28,345 nt of DNA from an uncultured Eubacteriales bacterium (GCA_900319835.1 ONPY01000020.1:1-28345), one strand, 5' to 3'. Counted from the stretch's first letter, positions 6,219 through 14,978 are shown. Program-made: numbers and translations. The notes: generated by a model not told the origin, from the sequence alone.

Positions 6219-6958
6219 TCCCGCTCCCCTCCCAGGTAGTCCGCGGTCATGGCGTCCAGAAAGTCTGAGAGCAGGGCATTCATCTCGGTGTAGTCATAGC
6301 GCATGGCGACCTCGTCCGTCTGCACATAAGGCAGTCTCTCCGCATCCTGCGGGTCCACGGCCAGCTTTTCATGAAGCTCTGTCACGATCTCCCGGTCAAA
6401 CTCCATGTGCGTCTGGAAGCCGTAGAGGTATCGGCCGAAGCGCACGATCTGCAGGGGGCAGCCCTCGCTGAAGGCCAGGACCGCGGCGTCCCGGGTCATG
6501 CCCATCATGTCATAGTGATGCTCCCCGCCCACAAAGCGCTCCGGGAAGCTCTTCAGGAAGGGATCGCGCCGCCCGGCCTCCGTGAGCGTCAGAAGGATCG
6601 GCCCCATCTCCGGGTTCGGGCTGCGGGAAAACCGTCCGCCGAAGGCCTCACTCATCAGCTGCGCGCCCAGGCACGCACCCACCACCATGCGCCCGGCCTC
6701 GCGGCAGCGGCGAATCAGCTGCATCTCCGCCTCCGCGTCATAGTAGGGGCATTCCTCCCGGGTGGTGCCGGGGTTCTGGGGCCCGCCCAGGACGACCAGC
6801 AGATCGGGCAGGGTCTCCGGCTGGGGAAACTCCGTCTCCTCCCAGCAGCGGATGACGCGCAGCCGGCAGCCGTTTCTCTCCACCCAGCGCAGATACTCGC
6901 CGGGCTTGACATAGTCCTCGTGCTGGACAAACAGCACATCCAGATCTCTTTTATCCAT
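6215..6958 (-). CDS. Class I glutamine amidotransferase-like protein
   Basis: A 247-residue GMP-synthase-like GATase1 protein. The triad is visible: C96 in the nucleophile elbow VGACLGAQL, and H184 and E186 in FQTHMEF. VVLGGPQNP (56-63) forms the oxyanion region. Such stand-alone proteins transfer or release ammonia from glutamine or act as gamma-glutamyl hydrolases; the specific substrate is not shown. The ATG overlaps the last 8 bases of lacZ, and the stop overlaps the phosphatase start, so all three are made from one message. Length and motifs look complete. Confidence 0.85.
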   Translation of the reverse strand: MDKRDLDVLFVQHEDYVKPGEYLRWVERNGCRLRVIRCWEETEFPQPETLPDLLVVLGGPQNPGTTREECPYYDAEAEMQLIRRCREAGRMVVGACLGAQLMSEAFGGRFSRSPNPEMGPILLTLTEAGRRDPFLKSFPERFVGGEHHYDMMGMTRDAAVLAFSEGCPLQIVRFGRYLYGFQTHMEFDREIVTELHEKLAVDPQDAERLPYVQTDEVAMRYDYTEMNALLSDFLDAMTADYLGGERE

Positions 6959-9900
6959 GATTCGTTTCCTTTTCCGAAACTCCCCGGAAGCGGAAGCTGA
7001 ACGTCAGATCCGTTCCCATCGGGAGGTGATATTCCGGGTGCACCGGAGCGCCCCAGCTGTCGTCCCCGCCCACGCCCAGCTGCCGCAGCGCCACGCGCGC
7101 CACGGTCTGCCGGGGTCTGGGCAGCTCATGGAGATGGGCGGCGCACTCCAGTTCATGGGGCGTATAGCGGGAGATGTTGACACTCAAGTCTGTCCCCGCA
7201 AAGCGCAGGCCGCGGCCTGTGTCGTCCAGAAGCTCCATCCACCGCACGCCGCAGCGGTTCCCGCTCTCCTGGGGTCTCAGATAGCGGGCCATATTCTCGT
7301 CCACCGCTTTCTCCCAGATCCCGAGCCGGGCGCCCTTGAGGCGGTCCGCATAGTTCTCCTCAGGCCCAAGCCCGTACCAGCGCATCCGGTCGAGCGCGAG
7401 AGGCAGGCGGAAAAGCATTCCAAACTCCGGCATGTCCGGCAGCCCGGGGACGGCCTTGTATGAGAGGGTGGTCTCCACCGTCCCGTCACCAAAGACCTCG
7501 TAGCGCACGCGGCAGGCGCAGGGCGGGTTGGTGGGCAGATAATAGGTGTAGCACACCCGGACGCTGTGCTCGCGCTCCTCCACCTCCGGATAGCGGAAGG
7601 GCTCCGCATCGCCGAAGGGCGAAGGATAGAGGCTCGCGAGCTTCCACTGGCCGCAGCGCTGGGGCATACCGTTGCCCACGTCGTTGTCCGTGGGGGCGCG
7701 CCAGAAGTTGGGGGCCGGGATGGCCTCCAGGAGCTCCCGCCCGTCATAGACGTAGGCGTTCATGCCGGGCCGGGTGGCGGAGAAGAGGGCTGCAAAGCGC
7801 GCGCCGTAGACGGCGTAGTTCCACTTGCCGCGCACCGTGCGGAACGACTCTGAGCAGGTATAGGGTGCTTCCGGCCGCTCCCAGACCTTCTGGCCGAAGG
7901 CGATCTCGTGCCCGGCTTTGGCCCAGGGGGTCTCCTCCTTCAAGGCGAAGGAGATGGTCAGCGCGAGCTCCGGCAGGGGGCGCTGTTCCGCCAGAGCCGC
8001 CCGCTCCAGCGCCGCCATCGCGTCCGTCAGCTCTGTCGGGAAATCAAAATGTCTCTCCGACAGCGGCGGGACCGCGAGTGTGAGCGGCAGACGCAGGACC
8101 TCTCCCCCGTCGGCCAGCAGCACGGCGCAGGCCGCAAAGCGCTCCGCCGGGGTGAAGAGGAACTTGTTTGCAAGCGTAAAGCCCGTCTCGTCAAAGCGGA
8201 CCTCCAGATTCTGATAACAGGCCTTGACCTCCTGCATCTTGGGCGAGGGGCTGTGGTCACCGCCGTAGACGATTCCGTTGCCGCTGAAGTTGTAGTCCGT
8301 GGGCCGGTCGGAGAAATCCCCGCCGTAGCCCAGGAAGCGCTCCCCGTTGGGGCCGGTCTGCCAAAGGGCCTGGTCGGCCCAGTCCCATAGAAAGCCACCC
8401 TGGTATCGCGGCTCGCGGTCAGCCAGCTCTGTGTACTTATGCAAACCACCGCAGGAGTTGCCCATCGCGTGGCTGTACTCGCAGCAGAGGAAGGGCTTTC
8501 CCGGATGTTCCTTCAAAAACGTCTCGATGGAGGCCGCGGAGGGGTACATCTGGCTCTCCATATCGCTGACGCCGTCCACGCTCCGGTCGTTGAACACACC
8601 CTCATAGTGTACGGGGCGCGTGGGATCCAGGCTGCGCAGCACGTCGGCCATGCGCGCCACCACGCTGCCGCCGAAGGACTCGTTCCCCACCGACCAGAAG
8701 AGGACGCAGGGGTGGTTGCGATCCCGGGCCACCATGCTCTGCAGGCGGTCAAAGAGCAGGGGTTCAAACTCCCGGTGTTCCTTGGGCACCGCGAAGTCCG
8801 CGTCCGCCACGCCGCGCAGGACACTCTCCCAACTGCCGTGGGTCTCCATGTTGTTCTCGTCCATGACGTAGAGGCCGTACCTGTCGCAGAGGGCATAGAG
8901 GGCGGACTGGTTGGGATAGTGGCTGGTGCGGATGGCGTTGATGTTGTTTTGCTTCATGGTGATGAGGTCTTTTTCCAGCTCTTCCACATTCGGCACCCGG
9001 CCGGAGGCGGAGCTGAAATCGTGGCGGTTGACCCCCTTGAGCACCAGGCGCTTGCCGTTCAGGAGGATGAGCCCGTCCACGATCTCGATGCGGCGGAAGC
9101 CCACCCTCTGCTCGGTGACCTCGCTCACCCCGCCGCTCCGGTCCAGGGTCTCGATCAAAAGCGTGTAGAGCTTCGGATCCTCCGCGCTCCAGAGTCCTGG
9201 GTTTTCCAGGTCCAGCTCCGCGTAGACCTCGCCGTACTCGTCCCCTTGCTCCGTGCAGGAGGCCAGGATTCTCTCCCCGTCCCTGAGTGTCAGGCGCAGG
9301 GCTCCCTCTCCTTCCAGCAGGCCCACCACATAGAGTTCGCCCAGGGTAAAGTCCTCGCTGACCTCAGGTACCAGATTCAGGCTGAACAGGGAGACCCGGG
9401 GCTTGCGCAGCAGGAACACGCTGCGGAAGATGCCGGAGAAGCGGAAGAAGTCCTGGTCCTCAAACCAGCTGCCGGGGGTCCACTTGTACACCCGCACCGC
9501 CAGGCGGTTCGTTCCGGCGTGCAGATGGGTCGTCAAATCAAATTCCTTGGGGGTGAAGCTGTCCTCACTGTAGCCCAGGTACGCTCCGTTCAGCCAGCAG
9601 GCAAAGCCGCTCTCCACGCCCTCAAAGCGCAGAACGGTCCGGTCCTGCTCCCAGCCCGCGGGCAGGGAAAAGTCCAGCACATAGTCCGCGGTGGGGTTGA
9701 AAACCGTCGGCACCTCGCCGGGCCGCAGCTCCTCCACCGCGTCCCAGGGATATTGGATATTTACATACTGGGGCCTGTCATAGCCCTGGAGCTGAATGTG
9801 GCCGGGGACGGCGATCGTGTCCCAGCCGGAGACGTCAAAGTCCGGCAGCCAGAAGCCCTCCGGCGCGGCAGTGGGGTTCTCCGCATAGTGGAAGCGCCAC

Positions 9901-10049
9901 AGGCCGTCCAGGCACAGGCGCAGGCTGCTCGTCCCCGCGGCTTTTTCCGCCGCGGAGGCATAGGCAATATGGTCCGAGCGGGCGGGCAGCCGCCCCTCGG
10001 CAAACACCGCCGGGTCCCGGACGGTGTTGTCAAAGCTGAAATGCTCCAT
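6951..10049 (-). CDS. lacZ: Beta-galactosidase, GH2 family, LacZ type
   Basis: A 1032-residue enzyme that hydrolyses terminal beta-galactosides such as lactose. The GH2 plan is complete: a jelly-roll sugar-binding domain with GHIQLQGYDRPQYVN and SEDSFTPKEFDLT, two immunoglobulin-like domains around the TIM barrel (LNGKRLVLKGVNRHDF onwards), and a C-terminal small-chain domain with PTDNDVGN. The acid/base is E457 (SVGNESFGG) and the nucleophile E524 (CCEYSHAMGNS), matching E461 and E537 in E. coli. There is no signal peptide, so it acts in the cytosol on imported sugar. A promoter, a GGGAG ribosome site and a divergent LacA-like gene lie upstream. No lac repressor or permease is in view. Confidence 0.97.
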   Translation of the reverse strand: MEHFSFDNTVRDPAVFAEGRLPARSDHIAYASAAEKAAGTSSLRLCLDGLWRFHYAENPTAAPEGFWLPDFDVSGWDTIAVPGHIQLQGYDRPQYVNIQYPWDAVEELRPGEVPTVFNPTADYVLDFSLPAGWEQDRTVLRFEGVESGFACWLNGAYLGYSEDSFTPKEFDLTTHLHAGTNRLAVRVYKWTPGSWFEDQDFFRFSGIFRSVFLLRKPRVSLFSLNLVPEVSEDFTLGELYVVGLLEGEGALRLTLRDGERILASCTEQGDEYGEVYAELDLENPGLWSAEDPKLYTLLIETLDRSGGVSEVTEQRVGFRRIEIVDGLILLNGKRLVLKGVNRHDFSSASGRVPNVEELEKDLITMKQNNINAIRTSHYPNQSALYALCDRYGLYVMDENNMETHGSWESVLRGVADADFAVPKEHREFEPLLFDRLQSMVARDRNHPCVLFWSVGNESFGGSVVARMADVLRSLDPTRPVHYEGVFNDRSVDGVSDMESQMYPSAASIETFLKEHPGKPFLCCEYSHAMGNSCGGLHKYTELADREPRYQGGFLWDWADQALWQTGPNGERFLGYGGDFSDRPTDYNFSGNGIVYGGDHSPSPKMQEVKACYQNLEVRFDETGFTLANKFLFTPAERFAACAVLLADGGEVLRLPLTLAVPPLSERHFDFPTELTDAMAALERAALAEQRPLPELALTISFALKEETPWAKAGHEIAFGQKVWERPEAPYTCSESFRTVRGKWNYAVYGARFAALFSATRPGMNAYVYDGRELLEAIPAPNFWRAPTDNDVGNGMPQRCGQWKLASLYPSPFGDAEPFRYPEVEEREHSVRVCYTYYLPTNPPCACRVRYEVFGDGTVETTLSYKAVPGLPDMPEFGMLFRLPLALDRMRWYGLGPEENYADRLKGARLGIWEKAVDENMARYLRPQESGNRCGVRWMELLDDTGRGLRFAGTDLSVNISRYTPHELECAAHLHELPRPRQTVARVALRQLGVGGDDSWGAPVHPEYHLPMGTDLTFSFRFRGVSEKETNHG

Positions 10050-10087
10050 CGTTTTCTCCCATTTTCCTTGCTCGGAATAACAGAATT

Positions 10088-10116
10088 ATTATACAGGAAG
10101 TGCAATGATAATACAA
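10088..10116 (-). promoter_or_regulatory. Predicted lacZ operon promoter
   Basis: On the minus strand TTGTAT (10111-10116) and TATAAT (10088-10093) have a 17-base spacer. It is back-to-back with the acetyltransferase promoter, the two -35 boxes being 12 bases apart, so one regulator could control both. Confidence 0.7.
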
Positions 10117-10128
10117 GCCGGATTGCGC

Positions 10129-10157
10129 TTTACAGCTCCCGCTCTGTCCGATATAAT
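10129..10157 (+). promoter_or_regulatory. Predicted acetyltransferase promoter
   Basis: TTTACA (10129-10134) and TATAAT (10152-10157) are separated by 17 bases, 30 bases before the ATG at 10187, which has an AGGAGGTG ribosome site. Confidence 0.75.
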
Positions 10158-10186
10158 AGGAGGCAGAAGCATACAGGAGGTGCGCC

Positions 10187-10792
10187 ATGTTTGACGTACT
10201 GCACAGCGGAGAGCTCTACTACCCCCTGGCCGGGGAGATCACCGAGCTTCAGATCCAATGCCAGAAGAAGATGTACGATTACAACCGGACCCGCCCCTCC
10301 GAGGGGGAAAAGCGGGCCGCGCTGTTAAAGGAGATGTTCGCCGCCTTTGGGGACGACAGCTTCATCGAGCCGCCGCTGCACGCCAACTGGGGCGGGCGCT
10401 TTGTCCGCGTGGGGCACCACGTCTTTGCAAACTTCGGCCTGACGCTGGTGGACGACACGCACATCACGATCGGGGACTACACCATGATCGGCCCCAACGT
10501 GGTCCTCGCCACCGCGGGACACCCTGTTCTGCCCGCGCTGCGCGAGCAGGCGCTGCAGTACAACGCCCCCATCGTGATCGGCCGCAACTGCTGGCTGGGC
10601 GCCGGGGTTCTGGTGATGCCCGGCGTCACCATCGGGGACAACACCGTGGTGGGCGCGGGCAGCGTGGTGACAAAGGATCTGCCCGCAAACGCGGTAGCCG
10701 TGGGAAACCCCTGCCGCGTGCTGCGGCAGATCGGTGAGAGGGATCGCGCGTTCTATTTCCGGGATCGCCGCATTCCGCCCGAGCTTCTCTGA
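10187..10792 (+). CDS. Galactoside/maltose O-acetyltransferase (LacA/Maa type)
   Basis: A 201-residue left-handed beta-helix acetyltransferase that moves acetyl from acetyl-CoA to a sugar hydroxyl. The N-terminal maltose-acetyltransferase helix pair (KKMYDYNRTRPSEGEKR) is followed by FIEPPLHANWG and hexapeptide repeats (ITIGDYTMIGPNVVLATAGHPV, PIVIGRNCWLGAGVLVMPGVTIGDNTVVGAGSVVTKDLP). The catalytic His is in the TAGHP motif. It is complete. The divergent arrangement with lacZ suggests it acts as a LacA equivalent, acetylating non-metabolised galactosides, though the family also acts on maltose and glucose. A strong terminator follows. Confidence 0.92.
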   Translation: MFDVLHSGELYYPLAGEITELQIQCQKKMYDYNRTRPSEGEKRAALLKEMFAAFGDDSFIEPPLHANWGGRFVRVGHHVFANFGLTLVDDTHITIGDYTMIGPNVVLATAGHPVLPALREQALQYNAPIVIGRNCWLGAGVLVMPGVTIGDNTVVGAGSVVTKDLPANAVAVGNPCRVLRQIGERDRAFYFRDRRIPPELL

Positions 10793-10800
10793 ATAGATTC

Positions 10801-10836
10801 AAAACCGGCACAGCTTTCGCTGTGCCGGTTTTCGTT
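10801..10836. terminator. Bidirectional intrinsic terminator
   Basis: AAAACCGGCACAGC (10801-10814) pairs perfectly with GCTGTGCCGGTTTT (10819-10832) around a TTTC loop. It ends the acetyltransferase gene and, on the minus strand, the pilus operon. Confidence 0.92.
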
Positions 10837-10847
10837 TTCCGTCCTGT

Positions 10848-11324
10848 TTACCAGGTGGCTCTCTCTTCCTCGTCGGTCGAGGTGTCGGTGGACTCCACCG
10901 CGCTCTCGATCAGCTTGACCATTTCCCACACGGAACGGAAGTTGATGGTCTTGTCCTTCTCCATCCAGGTGATGCGGCCCTGCCAGCTGCTGTTCTGCCG
11001 GTGCTGGACGCGGACGATAAAGGTGCCCAGATCGCCGTGCTTGCTGAGGAGTTCTTCGTCTTTCATAACCTTGTCCCTTTCCGTGATGTGTTGGCCATCT
11101 TTGTGCGGCTCGGTAAATCTTCTCTCGTTGGTGCCCGGGTGTGGGAAGTTTAGACGGTCATACAGCTTTTCCATCTCCAACACCATCTGCTGGGCGTTTT
11201 CAAAGGGGATCGGAGCCGTGCTGTAACTGTGATACAGCTCACCCCGTATGGCGTCGGAACGGGATTCCCGGATGCAGAGCACCACGCCGTTCGGCGCGCC
11301 GATATACCACTGTGTCTGGTTCAT
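10848..11324 (-). CDS. Conserved small protein, last gene of the pilus operon
   Basis: A 158-residue soluble protein. The C-terminal half (GTFIVRVQHRQNSSWQGRITWMEKDKTINFRSVWEMVKLIESAVE) follows a pattern I know from Clostridia hypothetical proteins: a strand, QN-x-x-WQG, a second strand and an FRS helix. The function is unknown. The N-terminal part carries WYIGAPNGVVLCI and a charged middle. Its ATG overlaps the stop of the BTAD regulator by four bases, so the two are translationally coupled. No signal peptide is seen. Confidence 0.75.
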   Translation of the reverse strand: MNQTQWYIGAPNGVVLCIRESRSDAIRGELYHSYSTAPIPFENAQQMVLEMEKLYDRLNFPHPGTNERRFTEPHKDGQHITERDKVMKDEELLSKHGDLGTFIVRVQHRQNSSWQGRITWMEKDKTINFRSVWEMVKLIESAVESTDTSTDEEERATW

Positions 11325-12568
11325 GGTCTCTCCCCCGCGCGAAACAGCGCCGCGGTCTGCTCCGCCTCCGTCGTCATAAAGACGCTGTTGACATAGTACT
11401 CAATGCCCGAGCGCTGCCGCCCGATGATGAAGTGATAGTTGATGCGCTTTTGAATGACGGTGCAGTTTTCCCGGGTGGTGTTGACCAGCAGGCACAGGTA
11501 TTGCCCTTTGCTGTACTGGGTCATGGCATCGCCCCGGCGAATGGAACGGCGCACCGCGTCGCCCATGCGCTTGACCAGCTCGTCGAGCTTCGGGCCCTCC
11601 TTCATGGGGTTGCCCTTGCCGTCAACCACCGTGCAGAGCATCAGGTACACGGACTGGCCCCCGCGCTCCAGCATGCGCTCCACCATGCGGTAGATGCCGG
11701 TGAAGACCGGATAGTTGCAGAGATAGCCCCCGGGGAAGGTGTCGCCCCTGCCAGACAGCTCCGCCTGGATCTGGTCCAGGGCCGCGTGCTGGTGGGTCAT
11801 CTCCACGCCCAGGCGCTCAAACTGCTCCATCAGCTTGCGGGAGGGGCGCAGCCCCTGCTCGTTGAAGTAATAGGCCACGGTCTCGTCATAGAGCTTGCGG
11901 GCCTCCTCGTAGCGGCCCATGGATGCCAGCGCCTCCATGGTCAGCGGCTCCCAGTCGGCCAGGGGGTCCACCTTGGCCGCGTACAGGCCCAGATCCTCCA
12001 GTTGGAAGTAGTCCTGGTTCATGCGCAGCAGGGTCGCCGCGCGCTCGACGCAGTCGCAGAAGATACCGCGCAGGCGTCTGGATTCCTGGGCCGCCCAGAT
12101 CACGCTCAGCTGCATGGGAAGAAACTCCCCGCCGTAGAGGTGGCAGGCGTCCAGATACAGCGCCATCTTTTCGTCGAGATCCACGCTCTCCCCCGCCCGC
12201 CGGTAGAGGGTCTCAAAGCGCTCCGCGTCCTCCTCCAGCTCAAGCTCGTCCGTCCATCGGAAGACGCCCTTGGTCTGTTCGATGAAGTTGACCGGCGGCA
12301 GCCCCGCCTTCGCCAGCTTTTTCTTGGCGTTGTAGATCACGCTCTGCAGGGCGTGGTGGACGTTAGCCATGTCGCGGTCGGCAAAGAGAAGCTCCTCCAG
12401 CCGATCCCGGGTAACGCCCTTTTCCCGGTTGTGAATCAGGATCTGCAGCAGGGACGTGAACTGGGAATCGCTGGCCTTGGAGCCGCCGGCGATCAGCTTT
12501 CCGTTCCATCGCACGGAAAAGCCGCCCAGCATGCGCGCATATAAAACATTTTCCCGGTCTTCGGCCAT
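11321..12568 (-). CDS. SARP/BTAD-type transcriptional regulator with degenerate GGDEF-like domain
   Basis: A 415-residue regulator. The start is the ATG at 12568, 7 bases after AAAGGAGG; an open extension upstream only overlaps pilT. Residues 8-105 are an OmpR/SARP winged helix (ARMLGGFSVRWNGK, HHALQSVIYNAKKKL, GVFRW). Residues 110-256 are a bacterial transcriptional activator (BTAD) helical repeat region (LYLDACHLYGGEFLP, RYEEARKLYDETVAYYFNEQGLRPS). Residues ~285-400 look like a GGDEF fold in which the active motif is replaced by YSKGQYLCLL, so it should not make c-di-GMP. Placement inside the operon suggests control of pilus genes, possibly its own operon; that is inference. Confidence 0.8.
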   Translation of the reverse strand: MAEDRENVLYARMLGGFSVRWNGKLIAGGSKASDSQFTSLLQILIHNREKGVTRDRLEELLFADRDMANVHHALQSVIYNAKKKLAKAGLPPVNFIEQTKGVFRWTDELELEEDAERFETLYRRAGESVDLDEKMALYLDACHLYGGEFLPMQLSVIWAAQESRRLRGIFCDCVERAATLLRMNQDYFQLEDLGLYAAKVDPLADWEPLTMEALASMGRYEEARKLYDETVAYYFNEQGLRPSRKLMEQFERLGVEMTHQHAALDQIQAELSGRGDTFPGGYLCNYPVFTGIYRMVERMLERGGQSVYLMLCTVVDGKGNPMKEGPKLDELVKRMGDAVRRSIRRGDAMTQYSKGQYLCLLVNTTRENCTVIQKRINYHFIIGRQRSGIEYYVNSVFMTTEAEQTAALFRAGERP

Positions 12569-12597
12569 GCCTCTTCCTCCTTTCGGGTCTAAAGAAC

Positions 12598-13656
12598 TTA
12601 AAGCGCCAGACGCTTTTGCATATTCTCGTAATTGACGCAGGAGATCAGCGCGGTGTCCTTGGTGATCTTTCCCTCGCGCACCAGCTTGAGAAGACTGCCG
12701 TCCATGGTACACATGCCGTCGGCGGCGCCGGCCTGCATGGTAGACTCGAGCTGGTGCAGCTTGTCCTCGCGGATCATGTTCTGGATGGCGACCGTGGTCT
12801 TCATGATCTCAAAGACCGGGGTCTGCCCGCCCTCGGTGTTGGGCACCAGCTGCTGGCAGACCACGCCCTTGAGGATCTGGGCCAGCTGGATCTTGACCTG
12901 CTTCTGCTGGTTGGCGGGGAAGACATCCAGGATGCGGTTGATGGTGTTGGCGGCGGAGCTGGTATGCAGGGTGCTCAGCAGCAGCACGCCGGTCTCGGCC
13001 GCGGTGATGGCGGCGGAGATGGTGTCGTAGTCGCGCATCTCACCGAGGAGAATCACATCCGGGCTCTCCCGCAGGGCCGAGCGCAGAGACTCGAGATACC
13101 CCGGGGTGTCGATGGAGATCTCCCGCTGGGTGACGATGGCCTTGTCATGCCGGTGGATGTACTCGATGGGGTCCTCCATGGTGATGATGTGGCAGTCCCG
13201 GCTGCGGTTGATGCGGTCGATCATACAGGCAAGCGTGGTGGACTTGCCGGTGCCGGCAGAGCCGGTGATGAGCACCAGGCCCTTTTTGTTGTCCGCCAGA
13301 CTCAGCACGCTCTCGGGAATGCCGAGCTTTTTGGGGTCGGGCAGGCCGAAGTGGATCACCCGGATGACCGCGGCAAGCGAGCCGCGCTGCCGGAAGACAT
13401 TGACACGAAAGCGGCCCAGCTGCGGCACGGCAAAGGAGAAGTCGTCGTCGAGGCCCTTGTCGAGATTGCCGCGGTCCCGGCGGCTCAGCTCATAGACCGC
13501 GTCCACCAGCTCGCCGATGCGGTCGGGCATGAGAAAGCCCTCGGGCATGCGCAGCTGTCTGCCGCCGCATTTGAAGGTCACGGGAAGGCCGGCGACCAGG
13601 AAGATGTCCGCCGCGTCCAGCTCCGTTGCTTTCTGTAAGATTTCCAGTAATTCCAT
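12598..13656 (-). CDS. pilT: PilT-type type IV pilus retraction ATPase
   Basis: A 352-residue hexameric ATPase of the PilT/GspE family. The start is the ATG at 13656 with GGAG 6 bases upstream; a TTG four codons earlier is less likely. It has the PAS-like N-domain (1-95), Walker A GSAGTGKST (132-140), the Asp box with ITMEDPIEYIH, Walker B VILLGEMRD (201-209) and the His box LSTLHTSSA. Length and the short N-domain fit PilT (retraction) and not PilB (about 560 residues). The C-terminal AIRE region is altered to LVREGKI. It acts at the inner face of the membrane with PilC. No PilB is present nearby, so this ATPase may be the only motor of this system. Confidence 0.92.
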   Translation of the reverse strand: MELLEILQKATELDAADIFLVAGLPVTFKCGGRQLRMPEGFLMPDRIGELVDAVYELSRRDRGNLDKGLDDDFSFAVPQLGRFRVNVFRQRGSLAAVIRVIHFGLPDPKKLGIPESVLSLADNKKGLVLITGSAGTGKSTTLACMIDRINRSRDCHIITMEDPIEYIHRHDKAIVTQREISIDTPGYLESLRSALRESPDVILLGEMRDYDTISAAITAAETGVLLLSTLHTSSAANTINRILDVFPANQQKQVKIQLAQILKGVVCQQLVPNTEGGQTPVFEIMKTTVAIQNMIREDKLHQLESTMQAGAADGMCTMDGSLLKLVREGKITKDTALISCVNYENMQKRLAL

Positions 13657-13657
13657 A

Positions 13658-14056
13658 TCAATCTCCAAACCGGAAGCCGCCGTCCCAGACGTCCAGCTCG
13701 GTATCCTCCTCCCAGTCCTTGTCCATGCGCCAGGCGACCGGTTCCCACCCGTCCGCGCTCTTCTTCACGCCGATGTGCAGATGCGCCCCGTCCTTCTCGA
13801 GATCGGTCCACCAGACGCCGTTTGCGTCCCGCTCCATGTCCAGCATGCCGGGGTCGGAATCCTGCAGCTCCGCCAGCAGTTCCTGCCCCTCCGCTTCCAA
13901 CAAATAGCGCTCAGAGACGGTCTGGGCGTATTTCTCCGCCAGGCGCAGATCCGCCCGGGCGGTGGTGAAGCTCAAAATGGCCAGCACCGTCAGGCAGATG
14001 CTGATCACCGTCAGCAGCAGGGCCAGGGGCCCCAGCTTGATGGGTACCTGCTTCAC
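13658..14056 (-). CDS. Single-pass membrane protein of the pilus operon
   Basis: A 132-residue protein with a cytoplasmic start, one helix (LGPLALLLTVISICLTVLAILSF, 8-30), then an extracytoplasmic part with a helix (RLAEKYAQTVSERYLLEAEGQELLAEL) and an acidic, Trp-rich end (GVWWTDL, AWRMDKDWEEDTELDVWDGG). The stop TGA is one base before the PilT start, so the two are coupled. No prepilin cleavage motif (G before F/M-T-L-x-E) is visible; topology resembles a minor pseudopilin or PilN/O-like assembly component. The family is not recognised. Confidence 0.7.
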   Translation of the reverse strand: MKQVPIKLGPLALLLTVISICLTVLAILSFTTARADLRLAEKYAQTVSERYLLEAEGQELLAELQDSDPGMLDMERDANGVWWTDLEKDGAHLHIGVKKSADGWEPVAWRMDKDWEEDTELDVWDGGFRFGD

Positions 14057-14493
14057 GGGCTCACCTCCTTCCAGAGCGCCGCGGTCTCCAGCTCATAGAC
14101 GGGGGCCTCCGCCCCCTGCCGGAAGACCTGAATATGCCCCTGCACGAGGCCGCTTTCCTCCACCGTGCAGCACACGTCCACCCGCAGCTCGCCGGCGGGG
14201 TCCGGGCGCATATCCGTGTCGTAGCGGGCAGCGACCCCCAGGGTGTCCGGCAGGGCGGCGGCGTTGCCGTTTTCGTTCAAAAGCGCCAGCAGCTCCTCCG
14301 GCCCCTCCGCGGCGGAGAACGCCTCGGCGGCGTTGGCAGCCAGGGTCACGCTGTTGGTCAGGCGCTTGGCCTCCACACTCTGCGTCCGGCCGAGGCCGAA
14401 GACCTGGGTCAGGATCAGAATGATGCCGATGAAGACCACGATCAACAGCAGGGTCTCCAGATAAAAGGCGGTGATGTGTCCGTTTTTCTTCAT
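14053..14493 (-). CDS. Pilin-like single-pass protein
   Basis: A 146-residue protein: MKKNGHITAFYLETLLLIVVFIGIILILTQVFGLG resembles a class III signal with a Glu (E13) at the start of a long hydrophobic helix, as in type IV pilins and TadE-like proteins, though without a clear Gly cleavage site. A helix (RLTNSVTLAANAAEAFSAAE) and a mixed C-terminal part follow. It shares 4 bases with each neighbouring gene. I infer a minor pilin or pseudopilin. Confidence 0.65.
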   Translation of the reverse strand: MKKNGHITAFYLETLLLIVVFIGIILILTQVFGLGRTQSVEAKRLTNSVTLAANAAEAFSAAEGPEELLALLNENGNAAALPDTLGVAARYDTDMRPDPAGELRVDVCCTVEESGLVQGHIQVFRQGAEAPVYELETAALWKEVSP

Positions 14494-14951
14494 GCCGCGC
14501 CTCCGCTTCTCAGGTGCAGCAGCACCTGGCCTTCGTCCGTGGTGACGCGCAGCAGGCCCGCCGCCGGGGTCTCCACGGAGAAGACAGCGGTCTGGCCGAT
14601 GGTCTGGGCCTCCTCCGGATTCAGTTCGGAGCCCGCGGGGCCGTAGTCCTCCAGCAGACGGTTCTCCAGGCGGTAGATCCGCAGGGCGTAGCCGCTCTCG
14701 CCGTCGTCCAGGACAAGGATCTGCCCGTTCTCTTCCTCCACGATATGGACGGCGCCGGCGGCGTCATAGCCCTTGACCGCAGCCGCGAGATAGGCAAGCT
14801 GCGCCCGGGTCCCGTCGTTTCGCTCCTGGAGCGCCACGGTGTTGCGGTAGCTCTGGGCGCCAAAGACCACCAGCAGGAAAAAGCCCGCCAGAAACAGCGC
14901 CGCGATGCCGATGGTATACAAGCCCAGCGGGGACGTGCCCTCACGCTTCAC
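14490..14951 (-). CDS. DUF4860-like membrane protein of the pilus operon
   Basis: A 153-residue protein with an N-terminal helix (LGLYTIGIAALFLAGFFLLVVFGAQSY) and an outer domain with ERNDGTRAQLAYLAAAVKGYD, ILVLDDGESGYALRIYRLENRLLEDYG. This order (helix, a Y-x-N step, a T-R-x-x-L-x-Y-L helix, then a beta region with IY) fits the Firmicutes family known as DUF4860, usually found beside pilus-like genes; the assignment is from memory of the pattern. It overlaps the next gene by 4 bases. Confidence 0.7.
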   Translation of the reverse strand: MKREGTSPLGLYTIGIAALFLAGFFLLVVFGAQSYRNTVALQERNDGTRAQLAYLAAAVKGYDAAGAVHIVEEENGQILVLDDGESGYALRIYRLENRLLEDYGPAGSELNPEEAQTIGQTAVFSVETPAAGLLRVTTDEGQVLLHLRSGGAA

Positions 14952-14978
14952 AGGCTTTTCCTCCTCTCCGCTTCTCTC

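Noticed and set aside
8439..10328. Long plus-strand frame opposite lacZ
   Set aside because: lacZ has every GH2 motif; the opposite frame has no domain and ends inside the acetyltransferase gene.
12569..12712. N-terminal extension of the BTAD regulator overlapping pilT
   Set aside because: No conserved residues, and the ATG at 12568 has an AAAGGAGG site 7 bases upstream.
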